Shown: positions 10,440-22,957, counted from the first letter of the stretch. The stretch is DNA of 64,000 nucleotides from Agrocybe praecox (GCA_964017145.1 OZ024848.1:1872501-1936500); one strand, 5' to 3'. The notes: generated from the letters alone by a model not told the origin. Numbers and translations: made by a program.

Positions 10440-13400
10440 ATACAGCTTGTGTGAAATACGACAGTTACCTGATATTTTCCTCGACATTGACGCTTTCAAA
10501 TCACCATTGTGCTGAGTCGACGACTAACATCATGTCACAATATATCCACATATCCACTTTTCAGCTTGGGATGCGAGACTAACGTAGAGGACGCTACGAA
10601 GCGATGCAAATATCAGGTTGCAATATCCAGTGCAGGAGACGAGATGGTGGGCACGCTTATCGTTGAGATGAGAAAGGTACGAAGTAGGGGGCAAGAAGGG
10701 ACTAAATGTGGATCCAGTGTTTTCTGCGAGAATAAAGGGATGCTGAACGTTGAAACGGAGGTCTGAGTTGAGGCTGTTTAGAATCTCCGAGCGCGTTGGG
10801 GACAAATTGGGTGGAATATGTCTTATAGGTCGCAGTGTCAATCACGGTTGGTAGAATATAGACACCTCACTTATGCCTACTCGATACTTTGCCGTACTTG
10901 AAGCCTGCATCGCGTTGATGCGCACGGGAAATACTGAGCAGGATAAAAAGGACGTGGAAGCAAATTTTTGTAGAAAAAGCAGTTAGGTTGTGTACGAAGT
11001 TTGGACAGAAGCGGAGAAAAAGGTACCAGTGATAGCGAGTGCAACAGGTCGGTAAAGGGTAAGTACTTAAGTATGCAACCAGATCTCAGGTTATTTGAGC
11101 CAAAGACAGACAGTAAATTTTCAAGAACCTAGAGCAGAACAAGAGTGACGAAGTAAGTGGGCGAAAGAAGAAAAGCAGAAAATTGTCTTGGGTAAAGCTC
11201 GGCCTTGGATACGCGACTGGTAACGGAAGAAGCCGAATGAAGGGACTGAATGTGGAATGTACATTATTCTGAATCCAAGAGTTTTATAGAACCGTAATTC
11301 TCTCAGATAACTTGTTTGCCTTACAGAATACGCGATGAAACAGACGTCCATGCTTTGCTTTCACCAGCAGCGTGATGCTTCGGAGACGAGCTATTTGCAC
11401 TGAGCCAATACACATGCATACGTGATGTGCAAACTCACTTTAGTCATCATCCAAGGGCGTCCAAGATACGATGGAATTTATAGGATGGTGGGTCGGAAAG
11501 TTCAAGGGACATGAAGAGACGAACGATGCTATAGATGAATGGAAATGGAAGCTGAGGGGTGTTTCGAGTCAAGATCGTTCGGAGCGGGATAGAGACAAGT
11601 TTGGACATACGAGTACGCTGATGGCATTGGTCGCAGCATCAATAACCATTCAAGGTGGTTGTAAAATTACACAGTCGTCGACTTCGAGAGCCCACCTAGG
11701 CCTACTCTATCTTTGGCGTACTCGGTTTCATAGCTGCTAGATCAAGGATGGCATATATAGCAGAGCGGAAAAATGGGTGAGGCGTAAGGAGCGTAGAAAA
11801 CATATTTGCCTTGAAGAAAGAGCGACGGGGAGGCAGATAAAGATTGCAGGCCGAGGATACATTACATAATGCTTTTCCATCGAGCGGTGCCATCGAGCCG
11901 CAGAGAAATTTTGGACCAGATAGGTTAGGCGTTAAGACACCTGCAGTACAGAACCAGTGACGAAGCAAGGGGACGGAAGTGGGTGGTGGTGGAAAGAAGG
12001 GTGAAAATTGTCTCAGATAAGGCTCGGCCTTGGCTACGCGACGCGTAACGGAGAAATCCGAATGAAATCGCGTGATCGTGATTCATTCCGAAATTAGTCC
12101 GTCTTCCGTGAATTCCTTCGCTCACCGCTTGCGCCCGTTCACTTGGATCAAACTTCAAGCTTCAGCTTCAAAGCACAAATTTTGGAGCTTTGTGGATCGA
12201 CGCGTAACATGGCTAGCAGAGAGCTGTCCCCTGAAATACCGCAGCCAGTACTGGTGAGTCCTATGTTTACTCTCTTTTCCCCATCGCCGACCTCTGTGTG
12301 TTTCGTACCAGCTCCAGGAACATCGTACTTGATCTCAAATTTCAAGCCGCTTCATGAGCCACTTGGAAATGTTGCCACACTCTGCTTGTGAACACTTCTC
12401 AACCAGTATGTGGCTTTTTTCCTCCTTGCTAGGCTACCCCACTCACATCTATCCGCCCTTGCAGAACCCCTTTCCCATCCTTGTCTTGACGAACGGGTAT
12501 CGATGTAGGGTGTGGTTGCCGCGAATTTATGCCATCTAGGTACGTACCAGCACTGTGGGACATATTCGTATTGAATGCGTATATGCACTCCTCCATATTC
12601 CTTTTCTCTCACAGTTTGATCATTCTCATTATCGCGGCATGGGGAAAGATGGACATCTCAGCTGTGCAAACGAGGCAAAGAGCATAAAGAGATGCGTAAT
12701 TTTGTAAGTTTACCTACTGACTCGTTGAGCGTGTCTCTAATCTCTTTCTGTTCGTTCGTCACAGTACGCTGAGGGTCATTGGCACCATGGTTATCTTTGG
12801 GCGCACAGGATACTTCAATATAATGTATCGAGAGCTGGGGCTTGAGGGCATTTCTTATTTGTACAACCTTCTTTTTGTAACCAGTACGTGCCTTTCTTTC
12901 TTTCTTGATATGCGATCCAACTCACATCTATCTGTTTTTCTAGAGTCTCCTCATTTCGACGATGAATTGATACGTTGGGTGTGGCTCCATTGAAGCAAGG
13001 TCATCATGCGGATTGGACAGGATACCTTTGAGACAGAATTGTAAGAAATACGTGTTTTGAATGCATATATGCACTTATTATCATTACTGCAGCTTACTTT
13101 ACCTTCGTAGTTTGATCATCCTCGTTATTGGGTACGATGGTCATTTCGGCGGACTAGTGGAAAGAAGCGCATCAAGGACTCTGGATATTTTGGTGAGTCT
13201 GCCCATTCTTTGCACCAAGTTAGCCATGTACCTGAGCCCTTTCTATAGATTTATGCTCTGAACATCTTTGGGAGTAGTCGATACTTTAGTATGAGGGTAT
13301 AGTCGATGGGAACTCGAGTATGTAATAAGTTTCACGTTGCAGGTTGCGTTGGTAAGGATTCGTTCTTATTCTTGTACTATGGGTTATGGGCTAACGTCGT

Positions 13401-13860
13401 CGTTAACTTCAATCGGGAAGCAGTACGCATGATCTGTTCACATGCCTCCATCGCACACACCTACAAGAGGTTGCAGTGTTGGTCGATATGCAGTCTTACT
13501 CCACCGTCCCATCATATTGACGGAATAGACGCGGGCTTTTGTTCGAAGAGGTCCCGTCGTGATATTTCTCGTTTGACGCATACAAATGTTGAACTAGCTC
13601 GGCGTTCATCAATTTATCAATTTATATCTCATTTCGCGGTGGCTATATGCATACCTAGCAAGCCATACTCGGGCGAGTGGGTCTCGCGGGCAAAGGAACG
13701 AGCACCGACGTTCTTTCGACAGTGGAAAACGATTGGTGGTCTTGAAAACAGGCGAATAATTGCGATCTCAGTGGAGTTAGGTCAGCATTTACTCGCTTAC
13801 CTCCTATGCCACAACATGCCATGCGATAGAGCGTGAGCTAGCACGAATCGCAAAAGACTG
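10440..13860 (+). repeat. unrecognised duplicated segment, copy 1 (partner 45530-48110)
   Basis: This stretch aligns in pieces, in the same order and orientation, with about 45530-48110. The clearest matching piece is an ORF at 11471 (FIG..VGKFKGHEETNDA, DEWKWKL, DKFGH, STLMALVAASIT.QG) that ends at a plausible donor near 11650. Its partner at 46224 keeps the frame over about 190 bases, so it is probably an old exon. Further matching pieces are at 12352 (SHLEMLP, CEHFST) and around 13306-13440 (FLFLY, VV.F). I do not recognise the protein. Short matching blocks separated by intron-sized gaps suggest a many-exon gene that is now degraded in both copies. Expression or function cannot be inferred. 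Confidence 0.45.
12000..12112 (+). repeat. dispersed short repeat, copy in duplicated segment 1
   Basis: A block of about 100 bases with the core GCTCGGCCTTGGCTACGCGA, followed by CGCGTAACGGAGAAATCCG, recurs almost unchanged near 46785-46870, inverted near 43345-43445, and as weaker relatives near 11185-11235 and (inverted) 61565-61620. The recurrence in both orientations and outside the segmental duplication suggests a small dispersed element and not just block duplication. No terminal repeats or target duplications could be fixed by eye. Confidence 0.45.
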
Positions 13861-14019
13861 GATGCTCAGTACTCAGTGTTAGTGAGGAGTGGAGCGTAAG
13901 GTGCCAGGGATTGCTCGGAGCCAGTAGGAAGGAGAACTGATCGATGGAGGGGGATACGACGGAATCGTTTGCACTACATACCCACTGTATGTTACATTTT
14001 CTATGATGTATTATATTTT

Positions 14020-15615
14020 TCAGCCTCTTCTTTCCAGATTCCGCGTGCGTAAACCGGTTCTAGTGGATAGGTTCATCATCACAGTCCCGATCTTTTCGAA
14101 GGGCATATGAGTGATTGCATTGTATGCAAAATCCGTTCTGAGCTCGTATATGTGCTGAACATTTTCATTCAAGTTTACTTCCCAATCTCCGCGTAAAGAC
14201 ATTAAACACCAGGGTATATTCTTACACATTTCTGGGCATATCCTTCGCTAGAACAAGTACAACATAGATAACAGCGGAGCATCACGTCCAAACGGGGAAA
14301 TAGACGAGACGTAAAATATGAGAGACACATTATGATTGACAACAAAAGGACGTTTGTAAAATCCAGCAAGGAAGGAATACCCGTCGTGTACGTCCTTGGG
14401 CGTAAACAGTCGGAAAAAGCTCCTGCCTAGCTGGATTGGGAGAGCCACAGACACCGAGGATCACTGACCCAATCGTCCTTAGAGGAGCAATCAGCAAGAT
14501 GACGCGGTACCGGAACCCAGGGGGGATGTAAATGATTGTATCCTGCCTGCTCAAGAGCGCAGCTGCCTCCATGTCGTACGGAGCACCATCTTCTATCACG
14601 GAATGGGTGTGGGGAGAGTAGATCAGCGGGTACATTGGACAAAGGTTCCCTAGTTAATGATATATTAGCTTTCGTCATTCTAAATGGAATGAAAACCAAC
14701 GCAACACATACCGGTTTTTCCACCATGATAGACTTGCTTCCAAGTAGCAGCAATCCAGCAACACTGTCCACAGCCAATGCTACGACAAACACGTACATGA
14801 CTCCACTGACACAAATCTTGCGAAGCTGTGTGAAGGTAGGGCGATCACGGATATCACGGATAGGATGCGAATTCTGGTCTTGAGGATCCTCGATAAACCA
14901 CATCGCTCCAGGGCGCATGACACTCCTGCAACCAGACAAGAGGACGGCAAATAAATACCTAATAAAAACTGATGAGTAAATCAAACTATAACACACAGGC
15001 TATACAAATAAGCTTACATGAACATCGTTCCAGCCACCCAATGATAGAAATGGCTGTCAGACGCTTGACTGAAGAAAGCCATGCGCGACTACAGGTTCAC
15101 TTTGGGGAACAACCACACTGCACAGATCCAGAACAATACCACAACCGAGCGGGAAAGTGACCAATTCGATGAAGATAAATGCCGCAACCTATATAAAAAT
15201 ATACATGAGAAAACAAGCATAAAAAAGGCACCGAACAAAGTACACAAACCTTCAAGACGAGGACTAGGAAGGGGTATTCTCCTGCTGAGTAGGATATCGG
15301 ACAAAGGTTTTTATGAGCAGTGCGCTGCAGTGTTTGCCTAGTATATGCGTCAGAGCCCAGCACCGTCATTATCAAACTATGCACAGGTAGTATAAATACC
15401 AAGGAGGCAAATAAACTGATTTGTGATATTCTGAGATGACCAGGATATAACAGCAATAAGGCGAACAAGGATATTCGATAAACGTGGGGCATGCACAACT
15501 GCGACTTCCTCATGAGGCTCTTATTTTCTTCGACGTTTCTTCTAGTCAATTGCGAGTTCGTCGTCTGGCCACATTTCGTGCAATGATTCATCGAGACGTC
15601 GAAATACCTCCACAT
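14020..15615 (-). pseudogene. DOA10/SSM4 (MARCH6)-type ERAD E3 ligase remnant
   Basis: Minus-strand pieces match the membrane-embedded second half of the DOA10 ubiquitin ligase, which removes misfolded proteins at the ER membrane and inner nuclear envelope. In order: a hydrophobic stretch with IELVTF and PLGCGIVLDLC-like residues (about 15200-15100), CRSVMRPGAMWFIEDPQDQN (about 14945-14870), HPIRDI and RPTFTQLRKICVSGVMYVF, then REPLSNVPADLL (about 14660). A jump leads into DTIIYIPPGFRYRVILL (about 14550), VALPIQLGRSFFRLFTPKDV and HDGYSFLAGFY (about 14450-14360). The fragment at 14229-14020 (WCLMSLRGDWEVNLNENV) may be the C-terminal end. The RING-CH domain is absent and a large internal piece is missing at about 14640, so this cannot be a working ligase. 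Identification is by pattern recall. Confidence 0.65.
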
Positions 15616-18600
15616 GGTGCTTCACAGCCCTGGCACCGACAACAATAGAGGTGCAGCTGACGCGTACTCCTGGCCGTACTATGGGCTAATAGCTCCGCCT
15701 TCCTTGGGGAGACGGATCAATGAAGGTCTTTCAGGTCGACGGTATCGACTAAGTAACTGATTTGATATTGAAATTTAACCTCGGACTTTGAACACAGAAC
15801 AAAACGGTAAATCGAGGTCGAATATATCTTAGGCTTTGGGCGGGCAGATAAGAGCAGACGAGACTGGTATTTACTGTATCAGAGCTGGCATTAATAACAA
15901 CAAAAGTGACGAAGCTTACGCGATTGACACATAGTCTTTTCCTTCATGTCTACAATTTCCCAAACACGACGATTGAGTATAGCTGCAAGACTAGCTAGAT
16001 ACCATTAAGCGAGAAAATGAGAGGTTAGTGACGATCTCCTCTTCGTTCCTGGGATGCATACATAGACTCACCAATCAACACAGAATCAACGTCTCTGCAG
16101 TGTAACGGAGCTGTACGCAGACATCTGTCAGGAAAGTAGAGTATTCTGTGATGATAATAGAGCGTCAACGCACATACGAGCATAGAGCAGAGAGGACTGA
16201 TTTACCAGGTGTAAAAGTCGGAAGTATGCTGTTCAAAATCGTCGAGACCGAAAATTAAATGCCTATGTGCCGACCAAATTGAGGAAATAGAATGCACTAC
16301 TGGAAAGAATGGGTGTCGATAGGTGACACCGTAGGAAGATAGATGCGCTGGAAATGTACCCGAGCTTCCGTACGAAAATTGTCATGCACTACTGAAAGGA
16401 ACGAGCATTGATAAGTTATATCACAAAACGCCACGCAAAGAACGTACCCGAGCTTCCATAAAATATCCTATCCCCATCTATGTTTAGAGAAATCCAACAG
16501 CGTCGTCAACCAGGATGACATGGCCTGAAAAAGTGACGTTAGCCAGGGATACAGATGAGTGAAAGTCAAACTCACGGAAAGGTACATTGTACTTGGAAGT
16601 CATGGGCTTCAGCCAATAGACTTCCTCAACGGCAGTACCTCGCCAGTGTCGAATATATTGATATTCTGAAATGATATAGCATGCTGAAATGACGAGTTCG
16701 AGCTCAGTGGATCGCCGTGCTGGTAGTTCCTAGTTATCGAGCGGATTATTCGATTCACATCCAAATGGTTGTATAGAATGATGGTCAAAACGACAGAGTT
16801 GAGGAGCGAGAGGGATATCGATGGTATGCAGGGATATAACAACTATTGATAATTAGTGAGTACAATCTATCACAGGTCAGCAGCTACTGTGTACTTACCA
16901 ATGAACGTCGGCCCTCCTATCCGATGCTCGTACCCAGGAATTTCGAGAATGGTTGGTGCCTTCCGCGGGGAGCTATACTGCAAGAAGACGACATTAACAG
17001 GGAGAAATACAAGAAATCAATAGTTTACACACACGGGATTGACAAGTACAGGAACCTTCAATCCAAAGAGGTCCGTAAAGATGAGAGTCAAAGTTCTCTT
17101 TAAATCTCATTCCTCGTTAGATTTGATGAAAATTTCTCCCAAACAGCTGATTTCGTTGAGCGTGAGTTTACTTATGGAGAGGAACAGATATCTTTAGCGA
17201 TGTGGGCCGGTAGGAGTGATAGAGATGAACCAGACACAGACTTCCAAGGCGCTCGAAAGTTCCATGTGTCCCAACAACTCTTCCATCCCGGTCCCTGCGC
17301 CCTATCCTTCGTCTTGCAGAAATAGCAGTATCATTCTGTACCACTTTCACGTCCTTGTTTCATCGATATCCTCCATTTTCTTTAGTGTTTCGTGTGCGTC
17401 CTCCGATGCTTTCATAACTCTTCTGTAATAACTCGCCCATTCAACCAATTGACACGTAGGATTCAAATCGAAGAAAAGAGTCGAGGGTAAAGAATGAAAG
17501 ACAAAGTTATGGTCGGTACGTGATGCTGACATGTCGGTTAGGGTTCGGATCAAATCTGAATCTTTCCGTCGGATCGTTTCTGTCCTTCGTTCGACCTATT
17601 CGTCGCTGTTTCGTATGTTCTCTTCGTTTCCTCAAAGGTTCGCCCCGCTATAAACGTGTTACGGTTTCTGGTCAATGGTATCTTGAACTTTTGTCGTTCA
17701 TTGGCGTTATTCCTCTCTGTTCACCGTCCCTTCCGCCAAGTTTGTTTTGTCTACCGCCCTCTCTTTTATGACCTCTCTTTCCGCTTCGTTATTGTTCTTT
17801 CTTTTCCAATCTCCCTTTACTTCTAATTCATTTACTTCCTTCTCTCGTGTTACCTTCTCACAGTGCGCGTTTTTCTTCCACCGAGTTCGAACATCCCGCT
17901 CTTACTTCGGTTTCTGGTCAATGGCTTCTTAAATGCATGCCGTTAGTCGGCTTCGTTCTTTTCTGCTGTTGCGCTCATGGTATGATAATCTGCCTTTATG
18001 ACTCATTGTCTCCTCCTTCGACCACTTCTTTCTCATTTGTCTCTTATACAGCCGCATCCACATCCCCATCAACAATTTTTCTCGCGAGAGCGTCTCTTTT
18101 TCAAGTTACTTTTCATCAAAATGTTACATAGAATCTGTGGTCCAGTGCACATATCACCTGACACGTACAGGCTGGTCGCTGTTGTCACTTGTGCAGCCTT
18201 TCTACTGATCATCGGCTCTCCTTCGCGTCTCCTTCGCGTTTGCCTCTTACATCCATTCTGCCATCCTCGCTTTATTGCTTACGTTTGTTTTCTCGTCTTT
18301 CTCTATGCTTCCTCCACCCTCTACCGTGCTCTTCGTTCCGTTACTTTCTTTTCCTCTCTCTGTCGCACAGTCCCCTCCCATTTGATTCAATTTGTTCGGT
18401 CTATTGCCCTCTTCATATTTTCTGTTTAGGCTATTATATCGTTCTCCGCCTGCCATTTCACTACAATCACTTCCTCTACCTCTCCTCGTTCTTCCATTTA
18501 TTCAGAAATCCAAGAAGGAAGACAATCAAAATTGTATTTCTATCACGATCCAACTTTCGACGCCAAACTATGATAACTATATCCTATTCCCTTTATCATT

Positions 18601-18713
18601 CGACCCACGTCGCCTTTCTTCCTTGCTCGCGTCTCGTTTCGTTCATCTTGTTATGTTCACATTATTAGAGTTTGATTCTTTCTTTCTTCCTTTTCTCTCT
18701 CACCCTGCGTATA
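15616..18713. other. degraded minus-strand exons and duplicated junction sequence
   Basis: No intact gene. Minus-strand scraps near 16842-16560 (YWLKPMTSKYNVPF, a hydrophobic N-terminal part) and 17553-17347 (FFDLNPTCQLVEWASYYRR, KASEDAHETL) look like exons of unrecognised proteins. The second has a degraded relative near 52000-52140. From about 17520 onward the sequence matches 52140-52865. The AAGAAGGAAGACAATCAAA piece near 18510 and its match near 52680 are the clearest landmarks. Long pyrimidine-rich open frames at 17500-18700 are composition, not genes. The stretch ends at the GCGTATA target site of the transposon. Confidence 0.5.
18707..18713. repeat. target-site duplication, left (GCGTATA)
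   Basis: GCGTATA stands directly before the left terminal repeat and again directly after the right one (25441-25447). A single copy occurs at the empty duplicate junction (52866-52872). This fixes the element ends and gives a 7-base duplication. Confidence 0.8.
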
Positions 18714-19009
18714 TATGAGTGCCGGATCGTACAAAAATCAAATGTAGATTTATAACCAACTTTGGTGTATTATCCACCAAGTCGGTCACATTATCCACCA
18801 ACTGACGTCAATTATCCAGCAACTTGGTCAATTATCCACTTCAATTTAGCATTATCCACCAACTTTATGTATTATCCACCAAGTGTCGTCCGTTATCCAC
18901 CAACGAAGCATTTATTATCCACCAAGTCCGGTGATTTAATTTTTCGTCATGCCGTCCCTGCCGGGCTCATTCGATGGCCGTTATGATCCCTAAATAAGCT
19001 GTTCGGCAC
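18714..19009 (+). repeat. left terminal inverted repeat with 8 subterminal motifs
   Basis: 296 bases, near-identical to the reverse complement of 25102-25440. Between about 18765 and 18935 it holds eight spaced copies of ATTATCCACCAA (some altered, for example ATTATCCAGCAA and ATTATCCACTTC), about 20-22 bases apart. That spacing is two helical turns and suggests an array of transposase binding sites. It is 43 bases shorter than the right repeat, the length of two missing motif units. Confidence 0.85.
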
Positions 19010-19456
19010 TTGTTACATATACACGGCACTAATGCCAGGTATGCGGCATGAACTTAAGTAAGCCATGCATACATTAAACGGGTGTATTATTGAGGTAAAT
19101 AATGGGTGTAAAGAGTAGTAGGTATGTTAAACGAGTGACTAGTTGTGTAAATAGGTATAGAACGTAACGTAATAATGACGGGAAGCTCAATGAGACTGAA
19201 ATTAACAAGGCTAGGCAGAGTGTGATATCAAAACATTACTTGGGAAGGCTGAGGGATACGTAGCTGGCAAAATCTAGATATCAGAGTTATTCCAGGGGTC
19301 TTCATTGGCGTCCACAGTTGTCACACTGCAGACATACCGCATAACCTCTTCAACAGAGGCTACAGAAGTGTGCCGGGACTCGATACCATTTGATTCGTCA
19401 GTTCGGCTCTCTGTAAATGGTGTATCACATCGAATCAGAGAAATAATAATGAATAA

Positions 19457-20736
19457 TTATCTTGTTCGCTTACCAGGGACCTCCCGAGCACTGCATTCAA
19501 TATTAAGCTCAGCCGAGGATGTGGTAGTAGTGGAGCGACTCGATGCTGATCGCAAAACTCTTGACAATGCCGTACCAGCATTGAGGTTTGAGGGTCCGGG
19601 GCGAGCTGCGTCCGTGTCAGAGAGGGTTTGAACTTCGTCTTCGGATTCCAGAATTGATTCCAGAATCTCTACATCCGAGTCGCTCTGGTCGATGTTAGCT
19701 TCGATCTCATAAATCCTTTGAGAGCCGCCGATTTTGCGATTTCTAATATTCTTGGCCGGGATAGCCTCACGTGTAACTATAGCATTTAAATATGGTAATA
19801 TAAACAGAAAGATTGAATTTGTAACTCACTTAAAAATAAAATTCCTTCATTGAAATCGTACTTGGCCTTTCCAACTTGAGTGGCTGTATGGATATCTTGT
19901 CCGTTGGGAAAGTGTTTATCGTCAGAGAGGACTACGACCCCACGACCATGACCTGATGCCTTGGTGCAGACGAGCCAATCAGAAAGTAGATCGCTCTTGA
20001 AGTCCCGACCGTGGTCTCGAAAGAAGGTGTAGACGTTCTCGAAGTGGGTACTGAAAAGACTGTTCAAGACTTCGTATGTATCGTCCTTCGAGAATGTGAA
20101 TCCGTCCTTTTCAACAGCGCACAGACCATGCTGCACAAGTGGGACAATATCGGAAGGTGTGACAGAAACCTTTTGTCTGGTGATGTAGATAGGCCCGAGC
20201 GCATCATCCTTCGCTACAGGTGCCTAAACAAATATTGCCTATGAGCGAGCAACAAGAGATATAAGTAGATATTCATACAGTCTTGATACCACATGTCAGG
20301 AAGACAATGCGTGCTAGACGAAAGGTGCCATCCTAATGTAAATGCATTATAAGAATGTGACCGACTTCCAGTTGATATCCCACTGACTTACCGTAGCTGT
20401 CTTCTTGCTCCCAGCTCTTGCCTTGGGACGCTTTGCATTCGTGGAAGCCTTGGATTTACCCTTTAGGCCACGCAAAGCTTCTCCAGACGCTGAGTTGAGC
20501 AGAGAACGAACAGCAGCTAGCCCGGAGATCTTGGTACCACTACGAGAAGAAGGTAGAGACGATGAACCTGATGCGCTCCCGCCAGAATTTGCAGTAGCGG
20601 AAGAGCGAAGGCGCTTTCTGGGAGGAGGGGGCAAAGGAGATGGAGATTGGTTATTCTCATGATCACTGGAACCATCACTGATCGACATTGTGGGACTTCG
20701 AGCACGTCGTTTTCCCAAGTTTTGTCCAGGTGCCAT
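19457..20736 (-). CDS. transposon accessory protein, unrecognised
   Basis: Unrecognised protein carried inside the transposon, downstream of and co-oriented with the transposase. Exons read on the minus strand: 20736-20392, about 20334-20281, about 20223-19830, and about 19778 to a stop at 19457-19459; the acceptors and the last exon are approximate. It begins with MAPGQNLGKRRARSPT, then a Ser/Pro-rich low-complexity region (PPPPRKRLRS) and a Lys/Arg-rich patch (KRPKARAGSKK) that could be a nuclear localisation or DNA-binding tail. A more ordered segment follows (DGTFRLARIVFLTCGIK; HFENVYTFFRDHGRD; SDWLVCTKASGHGRGVVVL), and it ends in an acidic Ser-rich region (DQSDSDVEILES). Being inside the inverted repeats, it probably helps transposition, but this is inference from position only. 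Confidence 0.55.
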
Positions 20737-20815
20737 GATAATAACTTTAAAGAAAAAAGAGAGGAATGATTGGGTTATATATTGTGCTTACATCTTAAGT
20801 ACATATTTCTCTATG

Positions 20816-22957
20816 CTATGGATGTAGTATACTATTCATAATGTAGATACCACGTACCCAATCCTCTGCTCGAGGTCGCCATTTGTCATCGGGTAAAGAA
20901 ATTGGAAATGAATTCTTCTGCAATCCAACGGTAATTACTTCGGTTGTTGGGTACCCAGACACATCCCACTCAGCTGGGAGGATTCCGTAGCCATCGGGAA
21001 GCTCGTTGCTGTCCCGAAGAAGGTTCAGGGCCTTTTCAAACAGTATGAGTTGCTGAGAATCAAGTGGTATTGTTCCGGCAGGAACTTGAACAGGATCGTG
21101 ACGGATATTTGAATCAATGATCTACGCAAAAGGTTATCCACAGATAATAGGATGATGATATGATGACGTACATTTGCGACATCAAATGGTTCGCTGTTGG
21201 ATCCGGTATTCTGTGAAGACACACTGCTACATGTGTCGTTCATTTCATCATCCTCGCTAGCCGAGTCTACCAGCATTTCGTCCCCATGTAGAACCTCTGA
21301 ACTGTTAGTTTCTGAGTTGTTTCCACTGTGGTCAGATGTGTCGACATCTATTTCTTCCATGATTTCTTCCATGTCGCTGTTCGTTCCATCGCTATCGCTA
21401 TCGCTGTCTGTGTCGATTGGATTGCCATCCTCGTGATAGCCGTAGAACTCATTAATTTCCTGAGCTGTCATTTCTGAACAGTCATCAGTATAGGATCCGT
21501 TCGCTAATGATCCCATGAAAGAAAGGTCCTGGGTATTAAAAGTCAATGTTCGCTAATGTGTCCTTCTAATTCATGAGACACGTACATTGGGTGAATAATT
21601 TCCACCCGCTCCCGAAATTGGATGCGCGTTCCATTCTTCGCAAAAGGAATCACAGTCAAGATTAATTTCTTTCAGAAAAAGATAATGCAGTAGCCATCTG
21701 TGTGAATGATTCTTGCGGTCCATTAAATGAATTCTTTCGAGGCGTTGAAAGAAAGCACGCCATGCCCGTACAAATCTCTTGCCAACCTCAACCCAGAGTC
21801 GCTCTATACGTGTGTTGAAAACCGAAGATCCCCACATAAAGCTGGCCCGATTAATTCCACGTAGCAGAACCATCAAAATCGATACATCACGATTTTCCCC
21901 ACCCCGATCGCCTCGAACCCTCGAAGGGATGCCATGACGCTCAATAGCCTCGAGAAACATTTGGAGAACCGTATCCGCAGTATTATTATTGTTGGCCCGT
22001 AATCCTGTAACCTAAAAACAGTCATTTCATATCTGTAGTATAGTTAATCCTTGACACGTAATCACATACCTTGCGAGAGTAACCATCTGCGATGCCATGG
22101 ATTACAATGCCCCATTGAATAAGCTTATGGTGGCCATCAATATGCCACAGTGCATTGGGGCGGGGTACGCCATAGACCTGATGTTTCTTCTTTTGGATAA
22201 TACGCTGACGCATATACTGTCCAAGCCCATCAACTCTATTCATAGACTGGACAACCCTGTCTCGTTGAACGCGAATGCCATACTTCGCCCGTATGTGTCC
22301 CATAGTGTATCCCCTTCCAGCATCCGGATGGTTGTTCCGATATTTTCGAATGATGTTGTCAAGCTCATCATCGGATATTGGGTCAAATGATGTGGCAGTA
22401 ATTCCGAGCTCATTCATCCTGGCTCGTACAGTGTGCCTATGGACCCCAAGAAGCTTCCCTAATGCTGTCAATGATATCCGGCGATTTGCTGATAACGCAT
22501 CTCTTAGGACGTCAGGATCAATCTCTTTTTTTGGGCGCCCGGCCCTTGCTGTTTTAGTCAAGGAGATAGGCTGGTGTTGAATTACATTTGACTCGGTTCT
22601 GTAGAGTATAACAGGTTCTCAATTACTTGGCAGAAATTGCATGTATAATACTTACTCTCCATGTAATGCATTCAAATTTTCATCTAAGAGATAGAAGACC
22701 TCGAGACAATGATTACTGACATCTTCCAGCCACTGTAGTGGGAGGTTCTCGTCAGGAGCATATTCATCCAAGATTAATATCAATGGGAAGACTTCTGCCA
22801 TAAACACGTTTGCATGTCGCTCAAGACGATGTTTATCAAGGCTCTCTGATTGTAGATAGGCTTGGCATGTGCTGAACCGCTCGTTTAGATCACGGAATGC
22901 GTTACGAATATTAGGCGACCATGGTATCTGCGTCTCTGGAAGGGATGGGAGGGGCAT
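20816..22957 (-). CDS. integrase core domain (rve, DD34E) transposase
   Basis: Catalyses DNA strand transfer for the element, by inference from the fold. Well-supported minus-strand exons are 22070 and upstream, 22011-21586, 21528-21172 and 21121-20816, all phase 0. They encode a helix-turn-helix region (RISLTALGKLLGVHRHTV) and an integrase core: WHIDGHHK (Asp at 22136-22138), RVRGDRGGEN (Asp at 21907-21909) and RIERLWVEVG (Glu at 21802-21804), with 34 residues between the second Asp and the Glu. A long acidic linker rich in Asp/Glu/Ser follows, then a conserved-looking tail (LPDGYGILPAEWDVSGYP). An upstream ORF at 22957-22656 (PNIRNAFRDLNERF) looks like the N-terminus, but its splice to the exon beginning near 22.56 kb is unsettled: the obvious GT-AG pair gives a stop. 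Related rve proteins are common in Agaricomycetes and some animals. Confidence 0.8.

Noticed and set aside
17500..18700. Several long plus-strand open frames (Ser/Leu/Phe-rich)
   Set aside because: They arise from pyrimidine-rich sequence, lack any family resemblance and are not kept as frames in the duplicate at 52.1-52.87 kb.
18765..18940. Regularly spaced 12-base repeats resembling a CRISPR array
   Set aside because: Repeats are too short and variable, spacers are shorter than repeats would need, and the array is mirrored in the other transposon end of a eukaryotic genome. They are subterminal transposon motifs.
20816..22957. Integrase core as part of an LTR retrotransposon
   Set aside because: No reverse transcriptase, RNase H or LTRs. 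The gene has introns and lies between long terminal inverted repeats.
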